Positions 55,076-62,455 of a stretch of DNA of 64,000 nt are shown piece after piece. Origin of the DNA: Trissonchulus latispiculum (Eukaryota > Nematoda > Enoplea > Enoplida > Ironidae); NCBI GenBank assembly GCA_030248195.1, contig JASAND010023828.1:1-64000 (forward strand). Reading direction: 5' to 3'. A program made the position numbers and the translations under genes. The notes under the pieces are model-generated. The model made no database searches. It worked only from the letters and a program-made list of their open reading frames with translations, and had not been told where the DNA came from. Positions within the stretch are counted from its first letter, which is position 1; each line of letters begins with the position of its first letter.

Positions 55076-55455
55076 CTGTAAATGTCACGCTTCAATCTCT
55101 TAACTTTGCGTCTATGTGGTCTGCTTCCAATACCTTCCCCTTGCTGTATTGCCTTTCCACTGTTCTCCAGCAGGCGTCCAATGGCTGCCTTCCCGTGCCG
55201 TTTGAGTGCTTCCTTTGGATCTTCACCTCTATTCAAGTAATCACGAGCCACATCTCCGGCTGTCTGAAAGGCCTGCCTACCAGCCTCTAGACCTACGCGA
55301 CGTACTACTGGCCAAATAAAGCGTCCAATACCTCTCAAGAGGCTACCTAGGCCATCTCCTCGCTGATACCTTTGGCCGGCGTAGAAACCAGACCCTCTCT
55401 GTATCAGGTGCAGTTGCCAGTCTTCAACGGTTTCTGGATGATATCTGGTCCTCAT
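55069..55455 (-). CDS. Small basic virion-type protein, pVI-like
   Basis: 128 residues. The N-terminal third has a Gly-rich SGFYAGQRYQRGDGLGS segment followed by a probable amphipathic helix (LLRGIGRFIWPVVRRVG). The C-terminus is strongly basic (RRKVKRLKRD). Similar proteins recur beside Polinton capsid genes and have been compared with adenoviral internal proteins that disrupt membranes or bind DNA after protease cleavage; the Gly-rich stretches could be processing sites, which is inference. It overlaps the upstream minor capsid gene by 32 bases. Confidence 0.6.
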   Translation of the reverse strand: MRTRYHPETVEDWQLHLIQRGSGFYAGQRYQRGDGLGSLLRGIGRFIWPVVRRVGLEAGRQAFQTAGDVARDYLNRGEDPKEALKRHGKAAIGRLLENSGKAIQQGEGIGSRPHRRKVKRLKRDIYSP

Positions 55456-56209
55456 CTTTCTTGAAGTGTAACTTGATAACTATACTACCATACTCAAAAT
55501 GTACACTCCTGCCAATGTGATTGTTTATATGGACTTTAATGCTATTGATCACATGCTTATTCACAGGGACGTAGTGAGGTTCAGGAGAGTACTGGATGGT
55601 ATCTCCATACTCTTCACCCGCCTTTACTACTGCCAGCAGGTTGCCGGTAGTTGTGCCCACCAGCTGTTCTTTCACGATATCACAATGGACTTGAAGATAA
55701 TGAAAGTTAAGGCTGGGTGGACGTTGTGCGTAGAATTTCTTTGTCCTCAGGGCATCTCTGCCATCCTCTACAGTGAATTTCTGAGAGTCAAAGCCAAGCA
55801 TGCGTACAATGGTAGGAGCAAATTGAATAAACCCGAAGTTGGGTCTTTCAAGGTGTTCTGGATTTTCGTATAAGTCTAGGTAGACTCGATCCTTTTCCTG
55901 ATCATAGACGAAACGTATAGGAGGTGATTCCTGACGTTCATTTAGAATTGACTGAATGGTAAGGTTGATGGTGTTTATCAGATCGTGAAGGTTATAGTAT
56001 CTCCGCCTGGGTATATTACTAACTGCTCTCTCGTCTGCCTCAAATAGGACTATGATGAATGTGTCTGCATTAGAATTAATGGCTTTCCAAGTGTGAGGAT
56101 AGATAAAGTCAACCATTGCAACGGACCACCTGCCATGTAGATGCAGAGGGTGAGCTAGCTGGTTCTCAAAGGTTCCGTCCTTTCCGGTCACATACAGGTA
56201 GAAACTCAT
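55424..56209 (-). CDS. Minor capsid (penton-type) protein candidate 1
   Basis: 261 residues. It shares the layout of its upstream neighbour: start SFYLYVTGKDG, a WSVAMVDFIYPHTW block near residue 30, YNLHDLINTIN, and a C-terminal SIKVHINNHIGRSVHFEYGS..KLHF block. This is the small jelly-roll-type protein set found with the major capsid gene in Polintons, so a vertex/minor capsid role is likely, by family context. The start overlaps the upstream paralogue's stop by 4 bases. Confidence 0.65.
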   Translation of the reverse strand: MSFYLYVTGKDGTFENQLAHPLHLHGRWSVAMVDFIYPHTWKAINSNADTFIIVLFEADERAVSNIPRRRYYNLHDLINTINLTIQSILNERQESPPIRFVYDQEKDRVYLDLYENPEHLERPNFGFIQFAPTIVRMLGFDSQKFTVEDGRDALRTKKFYAQRPPSLNFHYLQVHCDIVKEQLVGTTTGNLLAVVKAGEEYGDTIQYSPEPHYVPVNKHVINSIKVHINNHIGRSVHFEYGSIVIKLHFKKDEDQISSRNR

Positions 56210-56970
56210 CTTCGCTTTCGGAAGTGTAACTTAGCAAAGACCTTTCCGTATTCAAAGTCTACCGCCATACCGTGATCATCCTTTATATGTATTTCAATAC
56301 TATCAAACTCCTTTCTTAGCACTGGTATATAGTGTGGATTATTGTATATTCGATCAACAGTATCATTATGTTTTCCCTCGATACTGACAACACGAATGAT
56401 GGGAGCAATGGTGTTTCCTATCATTTGCGGTGCCACCACGTCGCAGTATATGAAGAGGGAATATAGTCCGCCTCTCAGGTCTGGTGCATTAGCGGCCACT
56501 GCGTATCTAGGTGGTGAAACTGTCTTTTCCTTTGGAACGACCTTTGTGTCAGAGTATCCTAGCATATACTTTAGCTGTTTACTAAAGTGTAACGCCTTAA
56601 AGTCTGGTGCTTCATCTAGCGTAGTAGGTTTAAGTCCGACACGTCTATGAAGTTCATCATAGGCCAACTCACAATTGATCTTCTTTGTTAGCTCAAGGGT
56701 ATAGTTAATGGCATCGCAGAGTTGAAATATTGATTCATAGTTGTTTAGTGGAATGTGATTATGGAAGGTCTTCTTACCAACTGTCACTCCAAGCTTTGCG
56801 TCATCCTTGTTTCCTACATTGAACCAGGTGACAGGATATCCGAGCTCTACAAGTGCCACCTCCCATTCGCCTTCGAGGTCAACACGATGAGGAAGTTTTA
56901 CTCGGAAATTGTGCAGTTTGTTTGTTGGATAGTCTGCTGTATTACTGGGTAGGTATAGGTAAAAATCCAT
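56206..56970 (-). CDS. Minor capsid (penton-type) protein candidate 2, paralogue
   Basis: 254 residues: start DFYLYLPSNTADYPTN, EVALVELGYPVTW, FQLCDAINYTLEL, and a C-terminal SIEIHIKDDHGMAVDFEYGK..KLHFRKRR block. These align with the blocks of the next gene, so the pair arose by tandem duplication and diverged. The two could form a hetero-oligomer or occupy different capsid positions. Its start overlaps the integrase C-terminal codons by 29 bases. Confidence 0.65.
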   Translation of the reverse strand: MDFYLYLPSNTADYPTNKLHNFRVKLPHRVDLEGEWEVALVELGYPVTWFNVGNKDDAKLGVTVGKKTFHNHIPLNNYESIFQLCDAINYTLELTKKINCELAYDELHRRVGLKPTTLDEAPDFKALHFSKQLKYMLGYSDTKVVPKEKTVSPPRYAVAANAPDLRGGLYSLFIYCDVVAPQMIGNTIAPIIRVVSIEGKHNDTVDRIYNNPHYIPVLRKEFDSIEIHIKDDHGMAVDFEYGKVFAKLHFRKRR

Positions 56971-58054
56971 TGTCTTCTGTTATCCAACTGTTGAACTTGT
57001 CAGGGTATCCAAGCCACTTAACAAAATACTCCTTTCGACCTTTTCGACGCCTGGTTTTTATAACTTTTTCTACCCAATAGGTGTCTGGTTCGTCAACCTT
57101 TTGTACCTCAGGCTGGTAGAAACCACCAATCACCTCTTCGCCACCATAGTCTTCCAGGAGGTACATGGGTGGGTCACCTGTCCTGACACTTCTGATACGG
57201 AACAACTCTTCTGACCAATTAGGGAGGTATCCTTTGTCAAAGAGACCCTTTGTTTTGCTAATTCGGACCATATCTCCCTTCTTCAATTTATTTTCACTTG
57301 GCTGACTCTGGGTTGTTTTCTGGGATGCACGTCTGAGTGCCCTGTTAACCTCTTCCATATTTTCAGGTTTCGATGCCTCCACTGGCGTCATACGAATACT
57401 CCTGTGGCGAGCATTATTGTAGCCTTCCACGAGTTGAGGAAGGTCGTCAATGTACCTGTACGATCTTGTCTTTGTAAAGTATTTCCATATCTTTGTCTTG
57501 ATGGTTCGATTGAAACGCTCAACGAGGCTACACTTGATCACTGGATTATTGCATGTATAAAAGTTGATGTGGTTCGCCTTGAGGAGTGACTGGAAATCTT
57601 TGTTCAAAAATTCTTTGCCTCTGTCTGACTGTAGGTGTTGTGGTCGTCTGCCATCTGCCAGTATTTTACGAAAAGCTCTAGTCATCTCTTGACCACCCTT
57701 GCTTTTAACTGGGATCACCCATGCGTACTTGGAGAAGACGTCAATACAGTTGAATAGGTACTTGTAGCCATCATTCTTGTCTGCTATAGCTACCATATCT
57801 GCCAGGTCTATTTGCCATAGGTCGTCGATACCGGCCACCTGATACCTCCTCGTTTGGAATCTGTGTCTAACTGGTTTATGGATGCTGTAAGTGTACTGTT
57901 TCTCCAACCAATCAGTGACTTTGGACCTCGAGATTCCATGTCTTTTTGCCTCCTGATACACCCGATTAATACCGCCAAATGCTGCAGGACTTTGCGGATC
58001 ATAGTAAATCTTCTCTAAGGTGGTGTTATCAGTATTCTCTAGTGCCGCTTCCAT
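56942..58054 (-). CDS. Polinton integrase (DDE, retroviral type) with chromodomain
   Basis: 370 residues. An N-terminal segment, PAAFGGINRVYQEAK..ISRSKVTDWL, typical of Polinton integrases is followed by the catalytic core: Asp83 (WQIDLADM), Asp144 (QSDRGKEFL) and Glu179 (SLVERFNRT), i.e. a D,D(34)E-type triad. A chromodomain occupies about residues 327-364 (WVEKVIK..YFVKWLGY..NSWI) and would steer integration toward methylated-histone chromatin, as proposed for chromodomain integrases. All catalytic residues are present and the frame is intact. Confidence 0.95.
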   Translation of the reverse strand: MEAALENTDNTTLEKIYYDPQSPAAFGGINRVYQEAKRHGISRSKVTDWLEKQYTYSIHKPVRHRFQTRRYQVAGIDDLWQIDLADMVAIADKNDGYKYLFNCIDVFSKYAWVIPVKSKGGQEMTRAFRKILADGRRPQHLQSDRGKEFLNKDFQSLLKANHINFYTCNNPVIKCSLVERFNRTIKTKIWKYFTKTRSYRYIDDLPQLVEGYNNARHRSIRMTPVEASKPENMEEVNRALRRASQKTTQSQPSENKLKKGDMVRISKTKGLFDKGYLPNWSEELFRIRSVRTGDPPMYLLEDYGGEEVIGGFYQPEVQKVDEPDTYWVEKVIKTRRRKGRKEYFVKWLGYPDKFNSWITEDNGFLPIPTQ

Positions 58055-58566
58055 TTGAGTTTTCTTAGGGCTGACCTAATTCCTTGCCCTGTCTGTATAT
58101 TTATGTACCGTGGGTTTCCGATAAGTTCTTGAGGTACGTTGCTGTCTCTTAGTGCCTTTGCCAATGTTTGCCACCCTGTTGCCGGTGGTTGACTGGGTCT
58201 GTTACGAATGAAGTCGTGAATCAGATCATATATTCTAGATCCAACTGCTGGCTGACCCTGATACTCTATTTCACCTCGACTGTTAATCTTGAGACCTGGT
58301 ATACTCATGATATGTTCAATCAGATGTCTACCTTTCTGTTGCAGTGTTGGGGGTAAGGTAGATACAATGTCTGGCATAGCATGGGACTTGAGGGTCATCT
58401 CCGTTGGTCTATCTCGTAGTATTCGACGCCTGTAGTCTGCCTGTTTAAACAATTTACTCTTGATATCTGCTGGTAGTTTAGACTTGAGAACATTGCTTGC
58501 ATCCTTCTCCAACACCCTTGTGTGCTCATCAAAGTAGTCAGGCTTAACTAGTATTGAGTATTCCAT
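58039..58566 (-). CDS. Polinton-conserved protein of unknown function
   Basis: 175 residues from ATG 58566; the frame is open 15 bases farther upstream but without an ATG. Pro/Leu-rich middle, then IYDLIHDFIRNRPSQPP..GWQTLAKALRDSNVPQELIGN, a block recurrent in proteins encoded next to Polinton integrase genes, and a basic tail. Function is unknown; a structural or assembly role is plausible. It overlaps the integrase start by 16 bases. An AATAAAAACTGAC motif is 20 bases upstream. Confidence 0.65.
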   Translation of the reverse strand: MEYSILVKPDYFDEHTRVLEKDASNVLKSKLPADIKSKLFKQADYRRRILRDRPTEMTLKSHAMPDIVSTLPPTLQQKGRHLIEHIMSIPGLKINSRGEIEYQGQPAVGSRIYDLIHDFIRNRPSQPPATGWQTLAKALRDSNVPQELIGNPRYINIQTGQGIRSALRKLKWKRH

Positions 58567-58583
58567 CGTTGCTTTGCTCACCA

Positions 58584-58600
58584 GTGTCAGTTTTTATTAT
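58584..58600 (-). promoter_or_regulatory. TATA-like motif AATAAAAACTGAC
   Basis: Twenty bases upstream of the ATG at 58566. It shares the 11-mer TAAAAACTGAC with the site at 58,951-58,967 as well as its position relative to the start codon. Confidence 0.5.
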
Positions 58601-58932
58601 CTTATGAGATTCCCGAGCAGTCCACTGACGATACCTACAATAGGTCCCAGGAGAGCTGGTAAAAATCCTCCGTGCTGAATGATTAGTTTCTTCTTCTTCT
58701 TAAGACTGACTCGTTTCTTTCGTAGTGCTCTTAGGGCGTGTTTATATCTTGCTAATCTCTTCTTGTCTTTCTGGGATATCTTTACGTTGCCAGAGAGGAT
58801 ATTTTCTGCACAGTCACAAATAGCTTTAATGAGGTCGGAACTTCCATGAAGAACAATTGCCTCTCTTTGCTTACGACTTTTGCAACGACACAATAGTCGC
58901 AGTGTATCGATATTTCTTTCAAAACGATCCAT
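58597..58932 (-). CDS. Small basic protein with hydrophobic C-terminus, adenoviral pX-like
   Basis: 111 residues. The central region is Lys/Arg-rich (RKKRVSLKKKKK), followed by GGFLPALLGPIVGIVSGLLGN, a hydrophobic glycine-containing tail. A basic stretch plus this kind of tail resembles the adenoviral core protein X precursor, and such proteins are recurrent in Polintons; the assignment is by pattern only. It might condense DNA or act on membranes after cleavage. It lies between the ATPase and the unknown protein at 58,039. Confidence 0.6.
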   Translation of the reverse strand: MDRFERNIDTLRLLCRCKSRKQREAIVLHGSSDLIKAICDCAENILSGNVKISQKDKKRLARYKHALRALRKKRVSLKKKKKLIIQHGGFLPALLGPIVGIVSGLLGNLIR

Positions 58933-58934
58933 GA

Positions 58935-59585
58935 TTATTCTTTCTTGATATTGTCAGTTTTTATGGAATATACATCGGTGTAAGGATCATCAGGGAAAAT
59001 ATGCCCTCTGAGGCGGAGTTTTTCTGGTGTGTTCTGGTCTAGGTCTATCAGTAGGTATCCATGCGGTCGACTAGTGGCATGCTCAAAAGCTTCCATAAAT
59101 CCTTTCACTCTACCTGGATACATTTGCCTTGCCAAGTTCATCGGGGTAAGTTTATCGGCTGGATTCTTCATGAGGACAATATACTGACTATTTATCCTAT
59201 TAGTCCGCTGCCTATCGTAGAATATGTCTTGAGTGATATTGATGACACTGCAGGACCAATGGTGACAACCTCGAGTGAACAGTTGAACAAGGTTAGGTTG
59301 CTGCTTAATTTCGCTCATTAGATCATCAAGTACTACCAACTTTGCGCCAGGGGTTTTCAATTTCTCTAGATCCGGTAGGCCTTTGACAAATTCTACCTGG
59401 GGAAGTCTATCATATGCATCTTGCCACTCAGTATAACACCAAATAATCTTTTCAGGTGGTTCTGATATCATTTCATCTGCATGTTCCACCAGTCGTGACA
59501 CAAAGGTGGTCTTTCCTGCCTTTGTTGGAGCCGCCACGATACACGTGAACGGATGCTGAAACTTTGGTGTCCTAACTCTCTCCAT
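58935..59585 (-). CDS. Genome-packaging ATPase (FtsK/HerA superfamily, A32-like)
   Basis: 216 residues. Walker A is APTKAGKTT (Lys25) near the N-terminus and Walker B is KLVVLDDL with Asp87-Asp88; INITQDIF, further on, fits the sensor region of viral packaging ATPases of this superfamily. Such enzymes drive DNA into preformed capsids. Length and motif order fit the Polinton ATPase. A CATATAAACAG motif lies about 20 bases before the ATG. Confidence 0.9.
   Translation of the reverse strand: MERVRTPKFQHPFTCIVAAPTKAGKTTFVSRLVEHADEMISEPPEKIIWCYTEWQDAYDRLPQVEFVKGLPDLEKLKTPGAKLVVLDDLMSEIKQQPNLVQLFTRGCHHWSCSVINITQDIFYDRQRTNRINSQYIVLMKNPADKLTPMNLARQMYPGRVKGFMEAFEHATSRPHGYLLIDLDQNTPEKLRLRGHIFPDDPYTDVYSIKTDNIKKE
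58951..58967 (-). promoter_or_regulatory. TATA-like motif CCATAAAAACTGAC
   Basis: About 20 bases before the ATG at 58932, inside the end of the ATPase gene. Nearly identical to the site at 58,584-58,600. Confidence 0.5.
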
Positions 59586-59603
59586 ACTTACTATGAAAAC
59601 ACC

Positions 59604-59620
59604 AACGCTGTTTATATGAC
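59604..59620 (-). promoter_or_regulatory. TATA-like motif CATATAAACAGCG
   Basis: About 20 bases upstream of the ATPase ATG (59585). It is a variant of the CATAAAAA set and the closest of them to a canonical TATA box. A minus-strand CAATAAAG (about 59,620-59,627) just upstream could be the polyadenylation signal of the preceding genes. Confidence 0.5.
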
Positions 59621-59629
59621 TTTATTGTA

Positions 59630-59735
59630 GTGCAAAACACAATACAACATTACATACACATTAGTCACGGTCATATTTCTTCATACAGTGCAAAACACAA
59701 TACAATATATACATACACAATAGTCACTATAGTGT
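59630..59735. repeat. Two-copy direct repeat of about 58-bp period
   Basis: GTGCAAAACACAATACAACA..ACATACACA..TAGTCAC occurs twice in tandem between the ATPase gene and the next minus-strand gene. Possibly regulatory or a 3' untranslated region. Confidence 0.7.
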
Positions 59736-59796
59736 CAAATTTCTCGACTCTTCGTTATCTGTCTTCATATCATTGTTCGTGATATTTGTATCATCA

Positions 59797-60012
59797 TCAT
59801 TTCGTAGTATCCATCATATCTTCATCATCAAGAATAAGTTCTTCGACTACTTCATCTTCATTGATCAGTTGCTTCATATCGACATGTAGAATTCGTCGCC
59901 ATCCAATGCCAGGAATAGATATGATTATCTTTTGCCTCGGATATCGTCTGCATTTATTCTTGTGATAGCGGCTGAGGCGGATCAGGCTCTGGAGTGCCTT
60001 ATAGATACCCAT
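59797..60012 (-). CDS. Small hypothetical protein with acidic tail
   Basis: 71 residues from ATG 60012. The N-terminal half is basic (SRYHKNKCRRYPRQK), the C-terminal half acidic (NEDEVVEELILDDEDMMD). No family recognised. It lies between the ATPase and a membrane protein, on the same strand. Confidence 0.4.
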   Translation of the reverse strand: MGIYKALQSLIRLSRYHKNKCRRYPRQKIIISIPGIGWRRILHVDMKQLINEDEVVEELILDDEDMMDTTK

Positions 60013-60060
60013 GGTGCAATATATGGAATAGTGGTATTTACACCAGTATCGTAGGCCTAC

Positions 60061-60510
60061 TTATTGACTATAGAGTTGGTATATCTGGTCTGCTGTAAAA
60101 CTGACAGGACCAACAAAGCCACAAAGGACACGCTTATCTTGATCCAGGCAAAGAGTTGTCTCGTTATATGTGGATGTGTAGGGACACGGTATCGACCCGT
60201 TAATATAGACAGGGCACTGGAAGTTTAGACAGTTGTAGATGAATTGGCGAATCTCGTGAAAGCTATCAAGTGATACAAGGTGCTCGGTCCAACCATTATG
60301 AATAAAGATGGCATTGTCTATCGTAACGGAGTCCTTCAGTGGTGGTAGTTTACACTGGGTATGCTGTGACAACAAAATCGCTAATACAATCGTAGACAAT
60401 AAAAATTTTATGAGAAGGCTTGTGATTATACAGGGAACTCCTTTGACCAATTGGAGTTTCGTATAGTTTAAAAAGGAATGCCCTTCTTGGGAATTTGCAC
60501 CAGTAGCCAT
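60061..60510 (-). CDS. Membrane protein of unknown function
   Basis: 149 residues from ATG 60510. One strong hydrophobic segment at about residues 27-46 (PCIITSLLIKFLLSTIVLAI) is followed by an ectodomain with several cysteines and N-glycosylation sequons (NGS, NET). Topology suggests a signal-anchored glycoprotein. With the secreted Cys-rich protein at 52,868 it may be a surface or host-interaction component. No fusogen or known envelope motif is seen. Confidence 0.5.
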   Translation of the reverse strand: MATGANSQEGHSFLNYTKLQLVKGVPCIITSLLIKFLLSTIVLAILLSQHTQCKLPPLKDSVTIDNAIFIHNGWTEHLVSLDSFHEIRQFIYNCLNFQCPVYINGSIPCPYTSTYNETTLCLDQDKRVLCGFVGPVSFTADQIYQLYSQ

Positions 60511-60646
60511 AGTCAGGATCTTGTACGGCGCACTTTAACAGTACCTCTATTCGCTTCTTATTACCATAGAACTTAGATGCCGTCTTTGTATTAGCCCTAC
60601 TACCATGCTTTTTATAGACGTGGGGTGATACCTTAGTGTTCCACAT
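60350..60646 (-). CDS. Hypothetical basic protein overlapping the membrane protein gene
   Basis: 98 codons from ATG 60646, basic and Tyr-rich. It overlaps the membrane protein frame by 161 bases in another frame, so one of the two may be spurious. Its ATG is 35 bases from the divergent ATG of the TBP-like gene. No family recognised. Confidence 0.3.
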   Translation of the reverse strand: MWNTKVSPHVYKKHGSRANTKTASKFYGNKKRIEVLLKCAVQDPDYGYWCKFPRRAFLFKLYETPIGQRSSLYNHKPSHKIFIVYDCISDFVVTAYPV

Positions 60647-60681
60647 TAATAAGTGAGGGTGAGGATACCAAGGGAGTAACT

Positions 60682-61176
60682 ATGATTGTTAATGTTGTTC
60701 TCAGTGGACGCTTTGACAGGGAACTTCACTTAACGAACATTCCTAACATTAGACTCTATCGTGGATTTATTGGCGGTAGTCTGAAACACGAAGAGGCAAC
60801 TTTCCAATTATTCACTAGTGGTAGTTTCGTTTGCCTCGGATGTAAATCAATCGAACGAGCTAATCAGTGTATTCGTCAACTAGCAGGCGCTCTTAATGTC
60901 GGTATTCTTCGCGAAGGCGAAGTGGTGAACCTGGTGGGATCCTTCTCAGTTGGCAGGTATATAGACCTAAGGAATTTATATGAATGTATCAGGCATACCC
61001 ATCAAGTTTGCTATGAACCGGAGCTATTTAATGGTCTCACGTGTAAGATTGCCGGGGTTACTGCACTCATTTTCCACACTGGCAAGGTCATATTAACTGG
61101 TGCTCGGAGTGAGTCTGCCCTATCAGATGCAAGGTCTTTAGTTAATAAGAAGGTGATAAGGTTTAAACTTCATTAG
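60682..61176 (+). CDS. TATA-binding-protein homologue encoded by the Polinton
   Basis: 164 residues forming two TBP-type repeats and almost nothing else. Repeat 1 (residues 2-74): NVVLSG with Asn4, Phe29 and Phe44, and LGCKS. Repeat 2 (81-164): VVNLVGSFSVG with Asn83, YEPELFNGL with Phe116, ALIFHTGKVILTGARS with Phe131 and Thr139. The four Phe match the DNA-kinking residues of eukaryotic TBP, and both minor-groove Asn positions are kept. The first-repeat Thr is replaced by Leu. Repeat 1 is more diverged than repeat 2. It probably binds TATA-like DNA and recruits host or element transcription factors. It is followed by a co-directional gene six bases later. TBP is not in the standard Polinton gene set as I know it; capture from a host or sharing with large DNA viruses are both possible. 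Confidence 0.88.
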   Translation: MIVNVVLSGRFDRELHLTNIPNIRLYRGFIGGSLKHEEATFQLFTSGSFVCLGCKSIERANQCIRQLAGALNVGILREGEVVNLVGSFSVGRYIDLRNLYECIRHTHQVCYEPELFNGLTCKIAGVTALIFHTGKVILTGARSESALSDARSLVNKKVIRFKLH

Positions 61177-61182
61177 TGCATC

Positions 61183-61569
61183 ATGTCTGCCCGAAGCCTG
61201 TTGAACGAACTGTTACAAAAGGCCCTGCGACAAAGCCCGCCTATTCGTATTGAGATTACCGGTCATTATATTGCCGTCATGATTATAGGCAGTAAGTCCT
61301 GGACAAGCTCACAATGTCCTGACCCACGTACTGCCATTGAGGAGGTGTCTCGTAAAGCCTACGGTACGTTATGTCACGGCGACGAACATCTGATCAGACG
61401 TGAATGCGGATTACCACCAAGACCTCATATCTACGAAATTGATGCAGTCAGGGATAAGATGAGGGACCTACGTGAGTACAAAAGATATCGCAGAAGTATT
61501 CAACCCATCTACAATATGCTAGACAGGCTAGAAGCAGAAATGCTCAAAAATCCGTTTTTTCATGGCTAA
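61183..61569 (+). CDS. Unknown protein co-transcribed with the TBP-like gene
   Basis: 128 residues; the ATG follows the TBP-like stop by six bases, so the two are probably on one transcript. There is a small beta-like N-terminal part (IRIEITGHYIAVMII) and a highly charged, probably helical C-terminal half (KMRDLREYKRYRRS). No domain recognised. Genomic position suggests a transcription partner, but that is a guess. Confidence 0.55.
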   Translation: MSARSLLNELLQKALRQSPPIRIEITGHYIAVMIIGSKSWTSSQCPDPRTAIEEVSRKAYGTLCHGDEHLIRRECGLPPRPHIYEIDAVRDKMRDLREYKRYRRSIQPIYNMLDRLEAEMLKNPFFHG

Positions 61570-61784
61570 CTGTCTACCTACCAACCAATGTTATCCGTAA
61601 CATTTCGTTTACTGTATGCAACATTTTACAGTGTTATGCAATACAATACTGTTATTCAATAATAATGGTTAACAGTGTTATGCAATAATAATAGTAATAA
61701 TAATAGTCAATGGTTTACTGTACATGAGTAATGCCATATGAGTCAATAATAGTAATAATAATAGTCAATGGTGCTATGCAATTG
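61570..61784. other. AT-rich spacer with AAT repeats between convergent genes
   Basis: AATAATAGTAATAATAATAG occurs twice around repeated GTCAATGGT words. No gene. It separates the plus-strand pair from the CARD gene. Confidence 0.7.
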
Positions 61785-62455
61785 TTAGTGTTCTTTGCAG
61801 TCCTGATGATTCCACGGAGATACGAACCATTCCGGCACATTCCACTGTTTCACCATAGAATTTCCAATCCACTCGATGAATACGACGGCACGGTTGTCGC
61901 ATCCCAAGGGTCCAAGGGCCATCGCTGCGTCCAGTCTCGCTGCTTGTACCGTAGGGAAGGTGTCCTGGCTTTCTCTTAGCAAATATTTGCTCTTTGTGTA
62001 AATCTTCCACGTGACCCCTTTCTCCTTGGTTCCTCCTTCGAATAGTTTGGCCAAGTTGTACTGCTTCGACTTCACCAAGGCTTCGTGTAGAAGGGGCACG
62101 ATATCTTTGCTCCGCTTCAGTCGCAGTAGGAGATCAAACACTCCATCGTATCTTGTTTCGGACTTGATGATATCTCGATAATCCGGGGTTATGCGCCGAT
62201 GTTCAACCATGTAGTCTGCCACGGGCGCTGGATCCATTTCATCACAAAGAATAACCAAATTATCAATTATTTTCTCCACAGATGGTGAACCTGAAACAAA
62301 TAATGCTAATCTAAAAACTACGGAATGTTCAAAACATACAACTGCTAAAAAATGTGACGATCAAAATTTGAATGACTAAAAATACAACTACTAAAATGCA
62401 ATCATTAAAATACAACTTTTAAAAATGCTACAATTAAAATCTTACCGGAATTCAT
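61785..62455 (-). CDS. CARD (death-fold) protein, spliced from a TIR exon
   Basis: Exon 1 is 62446-62455 in the right TIR; exon 2 is 62290-61785. Donor G/GTAAGA, acceptor TTTCAG. Exon 2 alone has no usable ATG, which supports the splice. The predicted length is 171 residues. Residues about 8-90 fit the caspase-recruitment domain pattern: LDP-like EMDPAPVADYM, ITPDYRDII, a DLLLRL helix and the closing LAKLFEG. The remaining 80 residues (including WKIYTKSKYLL and FIEWIGNSM) match nothing I know. CARDs mediate homotypic interactions in apoptosis and innate sensing, so a role in modulating host responses is plausible but inferred. It converges on the TBP operon. Confidence 0.75.

Noticed and set aside
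53863..58356. Plus-strand open frames within the Polinton gene block
   Set aside because: They are shadows of the intact minus-strand capsid, integrase and neighbouring genes.
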